64,000 nucleotides of DNA, taken from Akanthomyces muscarius (lineage: Eukaryota; Ascomycota; Sordariomycetes; Hypocreales; Cordycipitaceae). Below are positions 40,734 through 51,075 of the stretch, one piece after another. Location of the stretch: positions 1,240,001-1,304,000 of the forward strand of contig NC_079245.1 in NCBI RefSeq assembly GCF_028009165.1. Reading direction: 5' to 3'. Under the pieces are notes generated by a model that did not search any database, had not been told where the DNA came from, and worked only from the letters and a program-made list of their open reading frames with translations. The translations under genes and the position numbers were made by a program. Each line of letters begins with the position of its first letter. The stretch's first letter is position 1.

Positions 40734-40787
40734 GTGAGTTTATAGCATGTTTCGGAGAGCGCACAGCTAATAAGTTGCAAATTTCAG
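40734..40787 (+). other. 3' untranslated intron starting at the stop codon
   Basis: GTGAGT follows the TAG stop (40731-40733) directly; a GCTAATA branch-like site and TTTCAG complete a 54-nt canonical intron. Confidence 0.6.
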
Positions 40788-41321
40788 TCGTTTTTCGCTT
40801 TCATGACAATACGCGACTGGTGGTTGACGATACTTGGAGTGGATAATGTCTGGAATCGGGGATGCGAGCTTGGCCCAAAGCGCGAAGACAAAAGTTATGA
40901 TTGCAAGGAGAGTTTAGAGAACTGAAGAGGAAGCCTGGGAGCTATCCGAATATTTTGCAAACGCCCTAGTAGGACTAAGGCACCGCAGCATTGATTAAAC
41001 CAAGCATCGTCGAGCACAAATTGCGCTCGCTAAACTTGCTGTCTTCTTTTAAATGTGTCATGTGAAAGCTGCTGTTGGATCCTGGTCATGTTGAGCCCGT
41101 TTGTAGGCAGTTCACGACGCCGGTCTCGGTTGCAGGGAAAGCATCTGCCAGCTGGCAAGCCAAAATCGACGAACGCAGAGCCAGTTACTGGCAGTGCTAC
41201 ACACATGTCCCATGCATTCGAGGACTTATTCCCCTCTTCCACCTTCTGCTGGCCTCTCTTTCCTTGAATCAAGTCTTTCAAGCTCCATTGTGGAATTTCT
41301 TTTGCTCGGAATCTGGATTCA

Positions 41322-43367
41322 ATGGCTCTAAAGAAGAACTCTGGCCCGATGCTGTTTTGCGAATGGGTCATTGGCGGCCCGTTGCCAGCTGCTCGCCGTG
41401 CCCGCAAACCCAAGCCACCCAAACCAAAACCCGCGCCGCCTCCGCCTCCTCGGGATGTAATTCGAGTCGAAGTGACGACTGACGATGAAAAGGAGGAAGA
41501 TACGCTCAAAATCATTTTTCCTCGCTCTGGAAGAGCCGCATCCCCAGCTGCAGTCGAAGAAAAGGCCGTCGAGGCCGTGGTCAAAAAGGTCCGTTTTGAG
41601 GAGGGCAAGAAGAGCGCCAAAAAGTCGGCCATGAAGCATCTCAAGAATGATGAATCCGACAGCTCGGCCACGCTGGCGGAGAGCTCGTCTGACGGCGACT
41701 CCTCAGACGCTCCCTCGAAAGATGATGACAAAAGGGGCCAGGCGTCCAGCGATGAGAGCGAGAGCGACGGGGAGCCTCACCCTACCTGCAAGTGCTCACG
41801 ATGTGTCAGGAGACGCAAGAAGAAAGGCAAGGAAAAGGCCAGCAAATCGAAAGAATGTGAATCGGATGATAGTGCCGCCACGGACAGTGCTTCTGAAGAC
41901 GAACAGCCAAAGCAAAAGGAACCCAAAAAGTCAAATAAGAAGCAACAAGAAAATCACCAGTCAAGTAAAAAGGAAAAGGATAAGGGCAAGAAGAAGGGAA
42001 CCTCGGATGCTGACGACGAAGCCTCCGAATCGGGCAAAGAGACAACCGACGAGGAAAAGGAAACGAAGCCTGCCATGACCAAAGCCGAGAAGAAGAAAGC
42101 AGCAGCTGCCGAAAAGAACAAGAAGGAAGAGAAGGCGGCCAAGATTAGCGAAAACGAAAAGACATCCGCTCCCGCTTCTAAGTCATCCCCATCCGACTCA
42201 TACCCCTCTGCCTTTCCTGGCCCTCACGCGCGCCGCCCCAACCTCATCGCGCCGATCCGCGCTCAGGTCGTGCAGACCGAGGACGTCGTCGAGACGCCCG
42301 ACGACCCGCCGCCGAATGCCTTTTACGACGCCGCCGCCAACATCATGCGCGTCTACTACGGCCCCGTGTACGGCAACCACAACCCGCAGTCGCAGTCGCT
42401 GTACCCCCGGCGGGAGGCGGCGGGACGGCCGCTGCCGGTGGGCATGCCGCATCCGATGCAGAACCCGTACTACTACGGCTTTCAGAACGTGTCGGGATAT
42501 GACCAGAATGGTGTGCCGGTGGCGGAGGAGTGGAGTAATGGCAATGGAGGGCCGTTTGGGCAGCAGCAGCAGTCGGGGTTCCCACCGTTTGTGGTGAATC
42601 CCATGTTCCAGCAACAACAGGGCCATGGAGGACAGTACACGAAAGGCGCGTTCAGCAGGACGAGTCCTGTGGCGCCGGCGGCGCCAAGCGTAAGCCAGGC
42701 AGACGACAAGGCCGGTGGGAACAATGTCCTGCCGACAAGCAATGTATGTTGTCTCCCTTCCCACAGTTGGGGGGCTTGGTGGAAGCACAAGAAGAACTGA
42801 CAAAGCTGATTGAAACAGATTGATGAGAAAAAGACGACGAGCCCGTACTACACGCCCAGCAAGACGGCCACGGAGCTGCGCAACAACAGCCACCGCAGCA
42901 GCCCGGCCAAATCCGCCGCAGTGGCACCGGACAACGACGCCAACGCGCCGGCATGGGACAGTGCGCCGCCTGCTCCTCCTGCACAGGATGCCAGCGCCTG
43001 GGGCGACGGGGCGACGAGCGGCAACAATAACAGCAACGACAGCTGGGAGAGCAACAACAGCGGCGGCAACACGACCGATGCGTGGCCCACCACCGACAAC
43101 AATAACAATGCTAGTGCTGGCGATACTTGGGAGAATAACAACAGCAATGCCAACACTGGCGGTGGAGATTCGTGGAACGCAGTACCGAGCGGCAGCGGCG
43201 GCAGGGGAGATTCATGGGAGGCGGCGCAGGCGGACAGCACCAATGTCGGGCCCGGCATGTCCGTGCCCGGCTCGTGGGATTCCATACCGGCGTCGACGGC
43301 GCCGGCGCCGGCGTGGGGCGACCCAAGCGCAGCGCAGAGCACCAGTGGCGCCGCAGACGTGTGGTAG
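41322..43367 (+). CDS. Charged, low-complexity protein with Trp-repeat C-terminus, 656 aa
   Basis: Two exons: 41322-42743 and 42819-43367 (1971 nt). No catalytic domain is seen. Order of regions: a short N-terminal segment (MALKKNSGPMLFCEWVIGGP), a proline/lysine stretch, a long Lys/Glu/Ser/Asp-rich region (about 60-290, nuclear-protein-like, with a CKCSRCVRRRKKK patch), and a Pro/Tyr/Gln-rich region containing DPPPNAFYDAAANIMRVYYG. The C-terminal 137 residues hold ten tryptophans spaced 7-19 residues apart and flanked by Gly, Ser, Asn, Asp and Glu (SAWGDG, DSWESN, DTWENN, DSWNAV, GSWDSI, PAWGDP). That pattern resembles Argonaute-hook GW/WG domains. Function unknown; the Trp pattern is seen directly, AGO binding is speculation. 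Tandem to the proline-rich gene. Confidence 0.75.
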
Positions 43368-43810
43368 CAGTACAGAAAAGACCCTCGGGAGCTCGTTTCA
43401 TTAAACGATATAATGGTAGGCAGAACGGGGACACTGGAACAGAGAAACTTGTGGAGGGGAAAGAGGACAGGAAATTTATCATAAAGTGCACATGGAACAT
43501 CTGCATATTCTTTTTCACGGAAAGGCGCTAATTATGAAAACTCTCGAGATTGTTATATAGTTACCGGATAAGGTGTGTGTATATATACAAACAAATATAA
43601 ACCCAAGAAGAAAAAAGAAAAAGAAAAACGCTCGCTGTATAAAATCTGTGTTGTGTGGCTGGTGTATAATCTGTGTTTTTGCGTGCTTCTTCTGATCCTG
43701 CGCGAGAGGGGACGGCCCTCACAGGATCGAGCACGTATTGAGAGACCTAGAGAGAGAGAGAGAGAGAGAGAAAAAGTCAACTTTCCTTGGTTCTTTTTTT
43801 TCTTTTTTTT
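43368..43810. other. Convergent intergenic region with (AG)11
   Basis: Between the 3' ends of the Trp-repeat gene and the LON-RING gene. It contains an 11-unit AG microsatellite at 43749-43770 and T-rich stretches near 43795-43812. No gene. Confidence 0.65.
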
Positions 43811-45631
43811 TCAGGAAGAAGCAGCAGCATACCAAGTCTTGGTCTCCCACTCGATGATCCACTTGCAGCAAATCTTGAGCCTCGCGCGGACGCTCGCCGA
43901 CCCGAGCAGGCGCAGCTTCTCGGCGTCGCGGACGGGCAGGACGCTGCCGAGCCACCAGGGGAAGACGGCGGGGTCCTGCACGGGGCACTCGCCGTAGATG
44001 GCGAGCATGCGGTCCGTCATCCACGGGACGCTCTGGTCGCGCATGCGGCCGACAAAGTCGGTCGCCAGCTGCATGAGGTCCCGCGTCGTCATCGTCTCCA
44101 GGCTCGGCACGGTGATGGGGGCCGGCGGCGTCGTCGTCGTCGCCGTCGACGTGCTGTTGGCGCTGGACGCGCAGCGGAGCGAGCTCGTGTCGCCGGCGGC
44201 GGCGTCGGGGGGCGGGAAGGGGGCGGCGTCGGCGGCGACGGCGGCGGCCATCTCGGCGGCCTCGGTGGCTTCTTCCTCCTCGAGGCTGATGTCGTCGATG
44301 CGCTCGACCGAGGAGACGGCGTAGCCGTCGAGCGAGCCGTGGCGCAGGACGCGGAAGCGCGAGAGGCCGACCGTCTCGATGAGGCAGCGGCCGTCGGGGA
44401 AGAACTGCGCGTTCTCGATGCGCAGCAGGGTGCCGAGCTCGTGGAAGCAGGCGTCGCCGGCGTGGCGCGGGCGCCGCCCCAGCACCATGCCAAAGGTCTT
44501 GTCGCCCTCGAGCGCGCGCCGCACGAGCAGCCGGTACCGCGGCTCAAAGACGTGCAGAAAGGTCGGCATCTGCGGAAAGGCCAGGGTGCAGACGAAGAGG
44601 GGCGTCTCGAGGTCTCGCAGGCGCGCGGCCTCCTCGGCCTCGATGGCGCTCCGCCGCGCGGCGAGCTCGTCGGTCCAAAAGGTCTCGATGATCTTGGTCA
44701 GGCAGGCGTTGGACGGGCAGGATACGCGGTTGAGCAGCGGGCTGATGGACAGCCGGCGACGGCAGAGGGGGCAGTATCGCGAGTGGTCGAGGATGCGATG
44801 CAGGCACGAGCGGCAAAAGGTGTGGCCGCAGCCCGTGGTCAATGGGTCGTGGAATAGGGCGTAGCACACTTGGCAGTCGAGCTCTGAGCGGGTGAGCTGT
44901 TGGGTTTGTGTAAATGAAGACTGCTCTTGTTCGGCGCTGTCCTCGTGGTCTCTGGTGGCGGCCGGCCCACTTTCGGATTCTGTCTGCTGTAAAGGTTGAT
45001 GGTTATATTCTGACTTGGTGTCATTGGGCTGGTCCCGGTCCGCGGACGCTGATTCGGGCTGCGTCGAGGCAGAGTTGTGTAATTGAGCGGCTATGGTGTT
45101 GGCTGGCTGGTTGACGATGGTCGGCCCGTGCAGGTTGATCTCGCTACGGATGTGCTCGGCCAGCTTGTTGAGGGTGACGTCGATGCCGCAATCGCCCAGC
45201 GTGTGCTCCTTGGCGCAAGACTTGAACGGGCAGCGGAAGCCCTCTAATCTGTCGTCCATGGCGGGATATGATATGCGACTTCGTATGTGAGCCTGCGGCA
45301 TGCATTTCTTGCATATGCTTCTACCGCAAGGAAGCGTGACGGGTTCCGTGAAGAGCTTGTCGCACAAGTGGCAGTGAAAGAGGTGGATGACGTCTTGTAA
45401 GAGGAAGCCGCCGGCTGAGCGGGGTGTCGACTTGGCCTCTGGGACGTTGTCGTCGCCGCCGGTAGACATTTGTTCGACAGATGGTGAGTCTTGCGGAAAG
45501 GGAAACTGGTCGAGCTTCCGAGGCATGTCTGGGGTTGCAGGAGTCAAGTCGGCCATTGGAGGAACTGCATCATGGAGTTGAGGATCGTCGAGTCTCGGGG
45601 TGGCAACATGCCGCAAGGCATCGGACGACAT
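43811..45631 (-). CDS. LON-domain RING-finger E3 ligase-like protein, 606 aa
   Basis: Single exon. The ATG at 45631 (MSSDALRHVATPRL) is the first in frame. A first RING-type region (CHLCDKLFTEPVTLPCGRSI to about residue 155) is followed by an acidic, Gln/Ser-rich linker. A second, canonical RING starts near residue 252 (CQVCYALFHDPLTTGCGHTF, then CRSC and CPLC). The C-terminal 260 residues form a LON N-terminal (substrate-binding) domain beginning LFVCTLAFPQMPTFLHVFEP and including YRLLVRRAL and GRCLIETVGLSRFRVL. The architecture matches LONRF-type proteins, predicted ubiquitin ligases. The LON ATPase and protease domains are absent, as expected. Residues around 475-530 are an Ala/Thr-rich low-complexity insertion inside the LON domain. 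Confidence 0.9.
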   Translation of the reverse strand: MSSDALRHVATPRLDDPQLHDAVPPMADLTPATPDMPRKLDQFPFPQDSPSVEQMSTGGDDNVPEAKSTPRSAGGFLLQDVIHLFHCHLCDKLFTEPVTLPCGRSICKKCMPQAHIRSRISYPAMDDRLEGFRCPFKSCAKEHTLGDCGIDVTLNKLAEHIRSEINLHGPTIVNQPANTIAAQLHNSASTQPESASADRDQPNDTKSEYNHQPLQQTESESGPAATRDHEDSAEQEQSSFTQTQQLTRSELDCQVCYALFHDPLTTGCGHTFCRSCLHRILDHSRYCPLCRRRLSISPLLNRVSCPSNACLTKIIETFWTDELAARRSAIEAEEAARLRDLETPLFVCTLAFPQMPTFLHVFEPRYRLLVRRALEGDKTFGMVLGRRPRHAGDACFHELGTLLRIENAQFFPDGRCLIETVGLSRFRVLRHGSLDGYAVSSVERIDDISLEEEEATEAAEMAAAVAADAAPFPPPDAAAGDTSSLRCASSANSTSTATTTTPPAPITVPSLETMTTRDLMQLATDFVGRMRDQSVPWMTDRMLAIYGECPVQDPAVFPWWLGSVLPVRDAEKLRLLGSASVRARLKICCKWIIEWETKTWYAAASS

Positions 45632-48191
45632 TAAATGGGACACCAGGAAACCAGCCGCTGCTTTCTGCGAGCCAATACGGAAACGTGGAGAGCTCTCCCG
45701 AAGAATACTTTGTTATTTGGCGCCGCACGAGTCGCCGTGGAGTTGCCAAAGGCTATGTCAGAGAGTCCCGGTCGAGTCCAGCGCAGAGGGCAGAATGGAC
45801 CGGTAGGTAATCGAGGCCCGAGTGTCAGAGAATGAGGGCTTATGGAGCGGGTTCAATACAGAGGATGCAGACGGCAAAGGCGAAATCTGACTTTGCGATT
45901 AAAAAGAAGAAAACAAAGGGCAATCGGCAAGGGCGTTTACTGAACCGTGGAGCAGGTGGAGAGCGATTGTGTCAAGGGGCGAAATGTCATGATGTATTGT
46001 GCTGGGCAATGAGTGGACCGAAGACTTTTTGCTGGAGCGGATTTGGGGGGGCAGTCAGTCTGGCGCGACCTCGTTGAACAACGGTTGCAACTAGTTGGCG
46101 GCAAGGCCGGTTGAGCAGGGCCTGGGGAAAAAAGGTTGACAGGACGCTCGATGGTTTGCGCAGATGTTTTCAATTTTCAGATTTTGACCAAAAAAAAAAG
46201 AATAAAGAGAAACAAAGGTTTGAAAGCGAGAATACCGAGAGAGTGGGCACACAGAGCACGCGGGACACGACGCAGGGTTCGAAACGCCAGGGTGCGAGGG
46301 GGACTGGAGAGGCGGCGCGCCGGGCTGATCGCCAGGCGGCGGCCAAGCGGGCGCAGACACGGTCATGCAAAAAGCGGGTGTTTGTTGGGCATGACATCGT
46401 CGACTAGCAAGCAAATCCAAACTAGACCCTTGCAGAACATGGGAAAGCGGAGCGCGAGCATCCAACGGTTCCGGCCAGGCGGCTTTGCGACTGCGCGGCG
46501 TGGCGGTTGTTTTGGTTATTCTGGGGATGGGCTGCTGATCAGAGGAAAAAGGTTGGTCAAACGATGACATGGAGGATCGGTGATTTTGGCAAAGTCGGCA
46601 GCTGAATCAAAAAGAGAGATTGTTCGTGGCGCATGCAGACAAACAGACGAGACGGGCTTGCGCACGCAAAGCATAACCAACTACTCGCCCGTTGCAAGAA
46701 TTCGGTTTTTTTTTCTTCTTTTTTTTTTTTTTTTTGCGCGCCGTCGTCGGTTCAAGCAAAGTGGCTTGACTAGCGCTGGGATGTATGATGCGCTTTTGGT
46801 TTGATGTCCCTATTTTTCCTTTCCATTTCAGTCGTGTCTCTGGCCGTTCACTCGCTCGCTCCCTTTCCCCCGCCGCCTCTATAGCTGCTGCTGCCTCATC
46901 ATCACTAGGTTGTTTATTGCTAGTTTTGACCGGGCCGGCCGACCACCTTCGGACTTGCTTAGGGGGGGGGCTCAGGGTCTCGGCCCCTGTGCTTATGAAC
47001 TTGTCGAGCCTTGAACGTGGCCGTTTGCTTTGATTCCATTCTACCTACCTAGGTAGGATATCTACCGAGATGCAGAGTCGTACTGATAGCCGCTAAAAAA
47101 AAGTGCAGGGGTCAAGTCACAGGGAGACACAGTACCTAACAAGGTACCTGTATCCGTACCTACCTCGACACGTAGTAGATACCCAAAACCAACTGCCACT
47201 GGAAGCATGTCACCGTCACCAAACCCTCGGTCCCCTACTTGCGCTACGCCCCAATGCGCCGGCACCCGGTCAGGTATTTCCTCATTTACTCATCATTTGA
47301 CTTTGTCGCCCTTCCCCCTCCCCCCAAACCGTCGTCTGAATCGTCATTCGCCACGGCCAAAGGCCCGCGCCGAGTTTGGAATTGCGCTGGTCTATGATGT
47401 CATGCAGGCGGGTCGTGCATCTTTGCCCGCCCGCGCCTTGTGTAAGTTACCAGGCTGCCGGGTGTGTGCGTACTACATGCTGAGTAGTTCAAAAACCATC
47501 TATACACACACACGTGTGCCGGCACTGATCGTTGGCGTCACATGCATTGCACAATTCTGTCTAGTCGTTGCTTATGCTGTCAAGAAATGCGACGAGTAAT
47601 GTTTTGGAACAGTCGGCCTCATCATAGAAGCCTGACCCTCCGTCTGCCACTACCATGCGGCGGGCAAGCAGTCCTTGCTCCATCATTGCATCCTGCACCC
47701 TCCCTTGCCGTACAGCTGGTATGGCGACTCCCTCGTGAACAATCTTACTAAACTTGTAGCTAGCTTGCATTTTTGCAGACCAGGCACTTTTTCCGTCACC
47801 CCTCTCAAGGATTTGAGCCGCATGCGTGGATCGGCCTAGACCTCACTGCAGCGGCGCACGAATCACGCAAGAGCCCCCTCACTCGCTGCCCTGACTGGTC
47901 TCGACAAGTCGGCCGATGCGGTTGATTCATAAACGCTCATGCCGCTGAGCGAATTACTACCAGAAAACTACGACACTAAACGAGGGAAGAAACATCGCTG
48001 GGTCCCAAGCAAACCCCTCTGCTGCGAACCGTATAAAGCACTTGTCCAGGGTATCTGCCATGCCGTTGTCCAAAATCAATCATGACTGCCGCCGCCGCCG
48101 TTTCCGTACCAAGAAGAGATGTTCCAACCAATTTAAACCGTAAACAAAAAGTAAAGATGGTAAACACAGCAACAGCACCACGTGCCATCAT
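45632..48191. other. Intergenic between INSIG and LON-RING genes
   Basis: 2.56 kb with no recognised gene. It carries the promoter of the minus-strand LON-RING gene and the 3' end of the INSIG transcript. It includes a poly-T-rich stretch at 46705-46735, a 14-bp perfect palindrome at 47044-47057 and nearby TACCT/AGGTA elements (47130-47165). Confidence 0.55.
47044..47057. repeat. 14-bp palindrome CCTACCTAGGTAGG
   Basis: A perfect inverted repeat without spacer; related TACCT/AGGTA half-sites follow within 120 nt. It may be a protein-binding site or just a short symmetric repeat. Confidence 0.7.
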
Positions 48192-49570
48192 TCATCGCAC
48201 GCCGCCCCAACGGCCCCTGCCCGCTGCAGAGCGTCCCAGAAACAGGCGTCGCCCAATGTTGCCAAAGCAGAGGCAGCTGCAAAACAGCACGCTCAGCATC
48301 CACACGCCGGTCTCGATGGTCTGGTTGTGGGCGACGAGCGCGCCGGGTGCCGCCGTCGCGGTGGTGTTGCCGTTGGCAGCGGCGGCGGCAGCGGCAGCGG
48401 CAGCGTTGCGCAGTATCTGCAGAGACGGCGTCGGCATCATGTCGGGGCTTATGCCGAGGAGCAGGAGAGAGCCCACCAGGCCCACGCCCGCGGACAGCAG
48501 GAGCCCGGGCTTGGACCGGTCAATGAGCCACCAGAGCAGCGGGTTGGCGAGGGCCAACGTGGCCGAAATTTGAAAGGTCGAGTCCCAGGCGAGTTTCCTC
48601 TAATAGAGTGTGTTAGAAACAGAAAAGGAATCCACCGGCAAAAAAAAAAAAAAAAAAAAAAAAAGAAGCAGCACAATGGCCACGAGTGACTTACAATGGC
48701 AAAAACAATGCCCACGAAAGCGCCAATGGCGCGCATAACCAGCGCCGAGTCCAATCCCGTGTCAACCGCCTTGCTGGGTGCGTTTTCGCCGTCTGCCACG
48801 GCGCAGTCCTCCTCTTCCTCCTCGTCAGACGCGCCGAACCGCTCTTCCCAGACACCATCGAACCAGGGCAGCAGCGAGCCGAGCACCACGCCGGCGACGC
48901 CCCAGGCGCCGAGATACGTCGAGTTGAAGCCGGGCTCCACCAGGCCCTCGGCTGTCGCGACGCCCTGGTCCTGGTCGTGCAGACGCGTGACGAGCGCGCC
49001 GTACCCCAGGCCGAGTATGAAGAGCACGGCCGTGCGCGCCGCGACCTGGGCGCTGCTCAGGTGCGGCGCGGGGACGCGGGGCAGGTCGGCGCCCTTGTAC
49101 GAGGACCGGCGGCGGCGGCGGTCGAGGTGCGAACGCTCGCGCATGAGCGCAAACGTCGGCTCGTCAATGTCGGGACGGCGGATGGGCGTCTGCGCGCCCA
49201 TGCCCCAGGGCGAGTCCTCGACGTCGTCGCGATCGCGGCCGCCGCCGGCTGTCGGGGAGTAGATGCCGTAGAGGGTGGATGAGGTGAGGTTCATGATGGA
49301 GGCCGGGCGGCTGATGGCGGGCGACGCCTGCTCCGAGGCGTCGCCGCTCCGGCTCCAGGCGGCCAGGGCGGCGGTGAGGTGGTTGTGCATGAGGCCGGGG
49401 GAGGATGTGGTGCCGATCGCGGCGGTCGCGGGGCCGGAGGCGGAGGAGGCGGCGGCGGCGGCGTCGGGTGTCGAGGGCTCGTCGTCGGTGGTGGGCGTCG
49501 CGCTCTGCCGGCTGAGGGTGAAGGGCCGCCGAGGCACAGGCCGGATGAGCAGCGGACCGTCGTCGGACAT
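48192..49570 (-). CDS. INSIG family ER membrane protein, 427 aa
   Basis: Two exons: 49570-48695 and 48599-48192 (1284 nt). A disordered N-terminal region of about 170 residues (Ser/Ala/Pro-rich, with a basic RRRRRSSYKG stretch) precedes the INSIG membrane domain: AARTAVLFILGLGYGALVTR, YLGAWGVAGVVLGSLLPWFD, ALVMRAIGAFVGIVFAI, FQISATLALANPLLWWLIDR, GLLLSAGVGLVGSLLLLG and the final WMLSVLFCSCLCFGNIGRRL. Insig proteins are ER regulators that bind sterols and control SREBP activation and HMG-CoA reductase stability; S. pombe Ins1 and Aspergillus InsA are fungal examples. An acidic DEEEEED loop separates helices 2 and 3. An alanine run (about ten residues) lies in a loop near residue 357. The only intron contains a 25-nt poly-T (sense) tract. 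Confidence 0.9.
48640..48664 (+). repeat. 25-nt poly-A (poly-T in sense) inside INSIG intron
   Basis: An uninterrupted A run on the plus strand lies within the 95-nt intron 48600-48694 (GTAAGT donor, CTATTAG acceptor) of the INSIG gene. In sense it is a U25 tract about 40 nt upstream of the acceptor. Confidence 0.9.
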
Positions 49571-51075
49571 GGTTGGCAGGTTTGTGTTGTCGAGGGAGAA
49601 GGGGGGAAGCCGCTCGGTAGGCTCGGAGGCAGGGCGGGACGTCGCGCGCGTGCACAGGGCGACAGAGGAGGTTCCGGGTCTGCCGTGGCACTGCAGGTGT
49701 CAAGAGGAGGAAAGAGAAGCGGCAGGTTTATGTCGTTTGGTAGAAGACACTGTGGTCGCTCAAGAGTCAGCACTTCAAAAGGAATTTTCGTAGTTCGAGC
49801 CTTGAATGCAAAGCCCTGAGCACCGGCGTCGAACTTGGCGGCAAGCCTCCAAAGCTAAAAAAAAATCAAAACGGGCACGTACCTGGGCAGTAGTTCAAGT
49901 TTCGTGAACCGAGGCCAGGACCAAGAACGAAAGGGCGATTAAAATGCAGCGCTTGATGATGATGTTTGGAGAGGAAGAGAGAAGAAGAAAAATGCAGTTT
50001 GCTGGGATGGAGAAGAAGAGGAAGCAAAGCGGGAGTCAGAACACGAGCTGAGGACAAGCCAAGCTGGGATGGGATGGGATGGGATGGGATTCTGACACGA
50101 GCTGCCCTTGGTAACGGGCCACTGACGATTCGTCGACGAGCTTTCTGCATGGGCGTGTGCTAACAGAGTAGTGCCCTGGGGTGCCTAGCAGATTGCTAGC
50201 GGGGTTGGTGCGCGCGCGCCCGGTGGGTGCGGGTGGGGCTGCAAGCACTGTAACGCGCCGCACCTCGGCGGCGGGGCTGTTGCTTGCGTTGGCTAGGTAC
50301 CTTCCTGTAGATGCTGCCAGCTGACTGCATCTGCTGCAGTGCGTATCTGCAGGAGGGTTGCGCAGAAGGATTCATCTTTCCTTGGTTCCTTGCCGAAATC
50401 TCTCCTGCGCAGCTGCAGGCCTACTGACGGAGAGCCGAGACAGGCATGCAGAAAGCTGTCGTGTCCGAGCTGCTGAAAAGGCCCATTCAAGGCTGCCTGG
50501 ACGCCACTAATCGGCCCGCTAAAAAAGGTGCGGGGGAGCGAGATGGATGGTGCTTGGAGCGAGCGGGAGCGTGTCAATTAGTTATGTAGGTATCCTGGGC
50601 CGTCTTTGGTCAGTGCAGTATGTAGTTGACCGTGAGCCTCGACAATGCATTGTGTTGAGACGAGGATACTGGATACTGGGCAATTTTTATTTTTATTCTT
50701 TTCTAAATTACAAACGTGATTTTGGTGTACTGCAGTGCTCCAGAATGGAATGCTTGCTTTTTGCTGCAGCCTCCAGCTACCACCGCTACCACCGGCAGAC
50801 ACCGGCGTCAGTATACTTGCAGTGCCACGTCGCACAATCGCCTCTCGCAGGCCACCTGACAGCTTGGTGGACAGCTTGACCCCATGTCGTTGAAATGTAG
50901 GTTACCAGGCACAGCAACACCAGCTCTCCACATACAACCATAACAATGCAATCCGGTTCAGGAAGAAGAGACCATCTTCTTGCAAGCCAAGAACTTCAAA
51001 CATTGTAAGATTATTAACCAAAGCCAATTCTCGTTTCTTCCAGCACCCAAACGCCGTAGCCAATGTCCCCCAGGC
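49571..51075. other. Intergenic, promoter of INSIG gene
   Basis: 1.5 kb between the INSIG start and the ABCB stop; both genes are on the minus strand. No gene seen. It contains a (GGGAT)5 repeat at 50066-50090. Confidence 0.55.
50066..50090 (+). repeat. (GGGAT)5 tandem repeat, G-quadruplex-type
   Basis: Five perfect GGGAT units give five GGG tracts separated by two-base loops, which fits the G-quadruplex pattern. It lies about 500 nt upstream of the INSIG start, with the G-rich strand being the template strand. Confidence 0.85.

Noticed and set aside
43787..44857. 356-codon plus-strand ORF opposite the LON-RING gene
   Set aside because: Arg/Gly/Ala-rich shadow of the LON domain exon; no domain seen.
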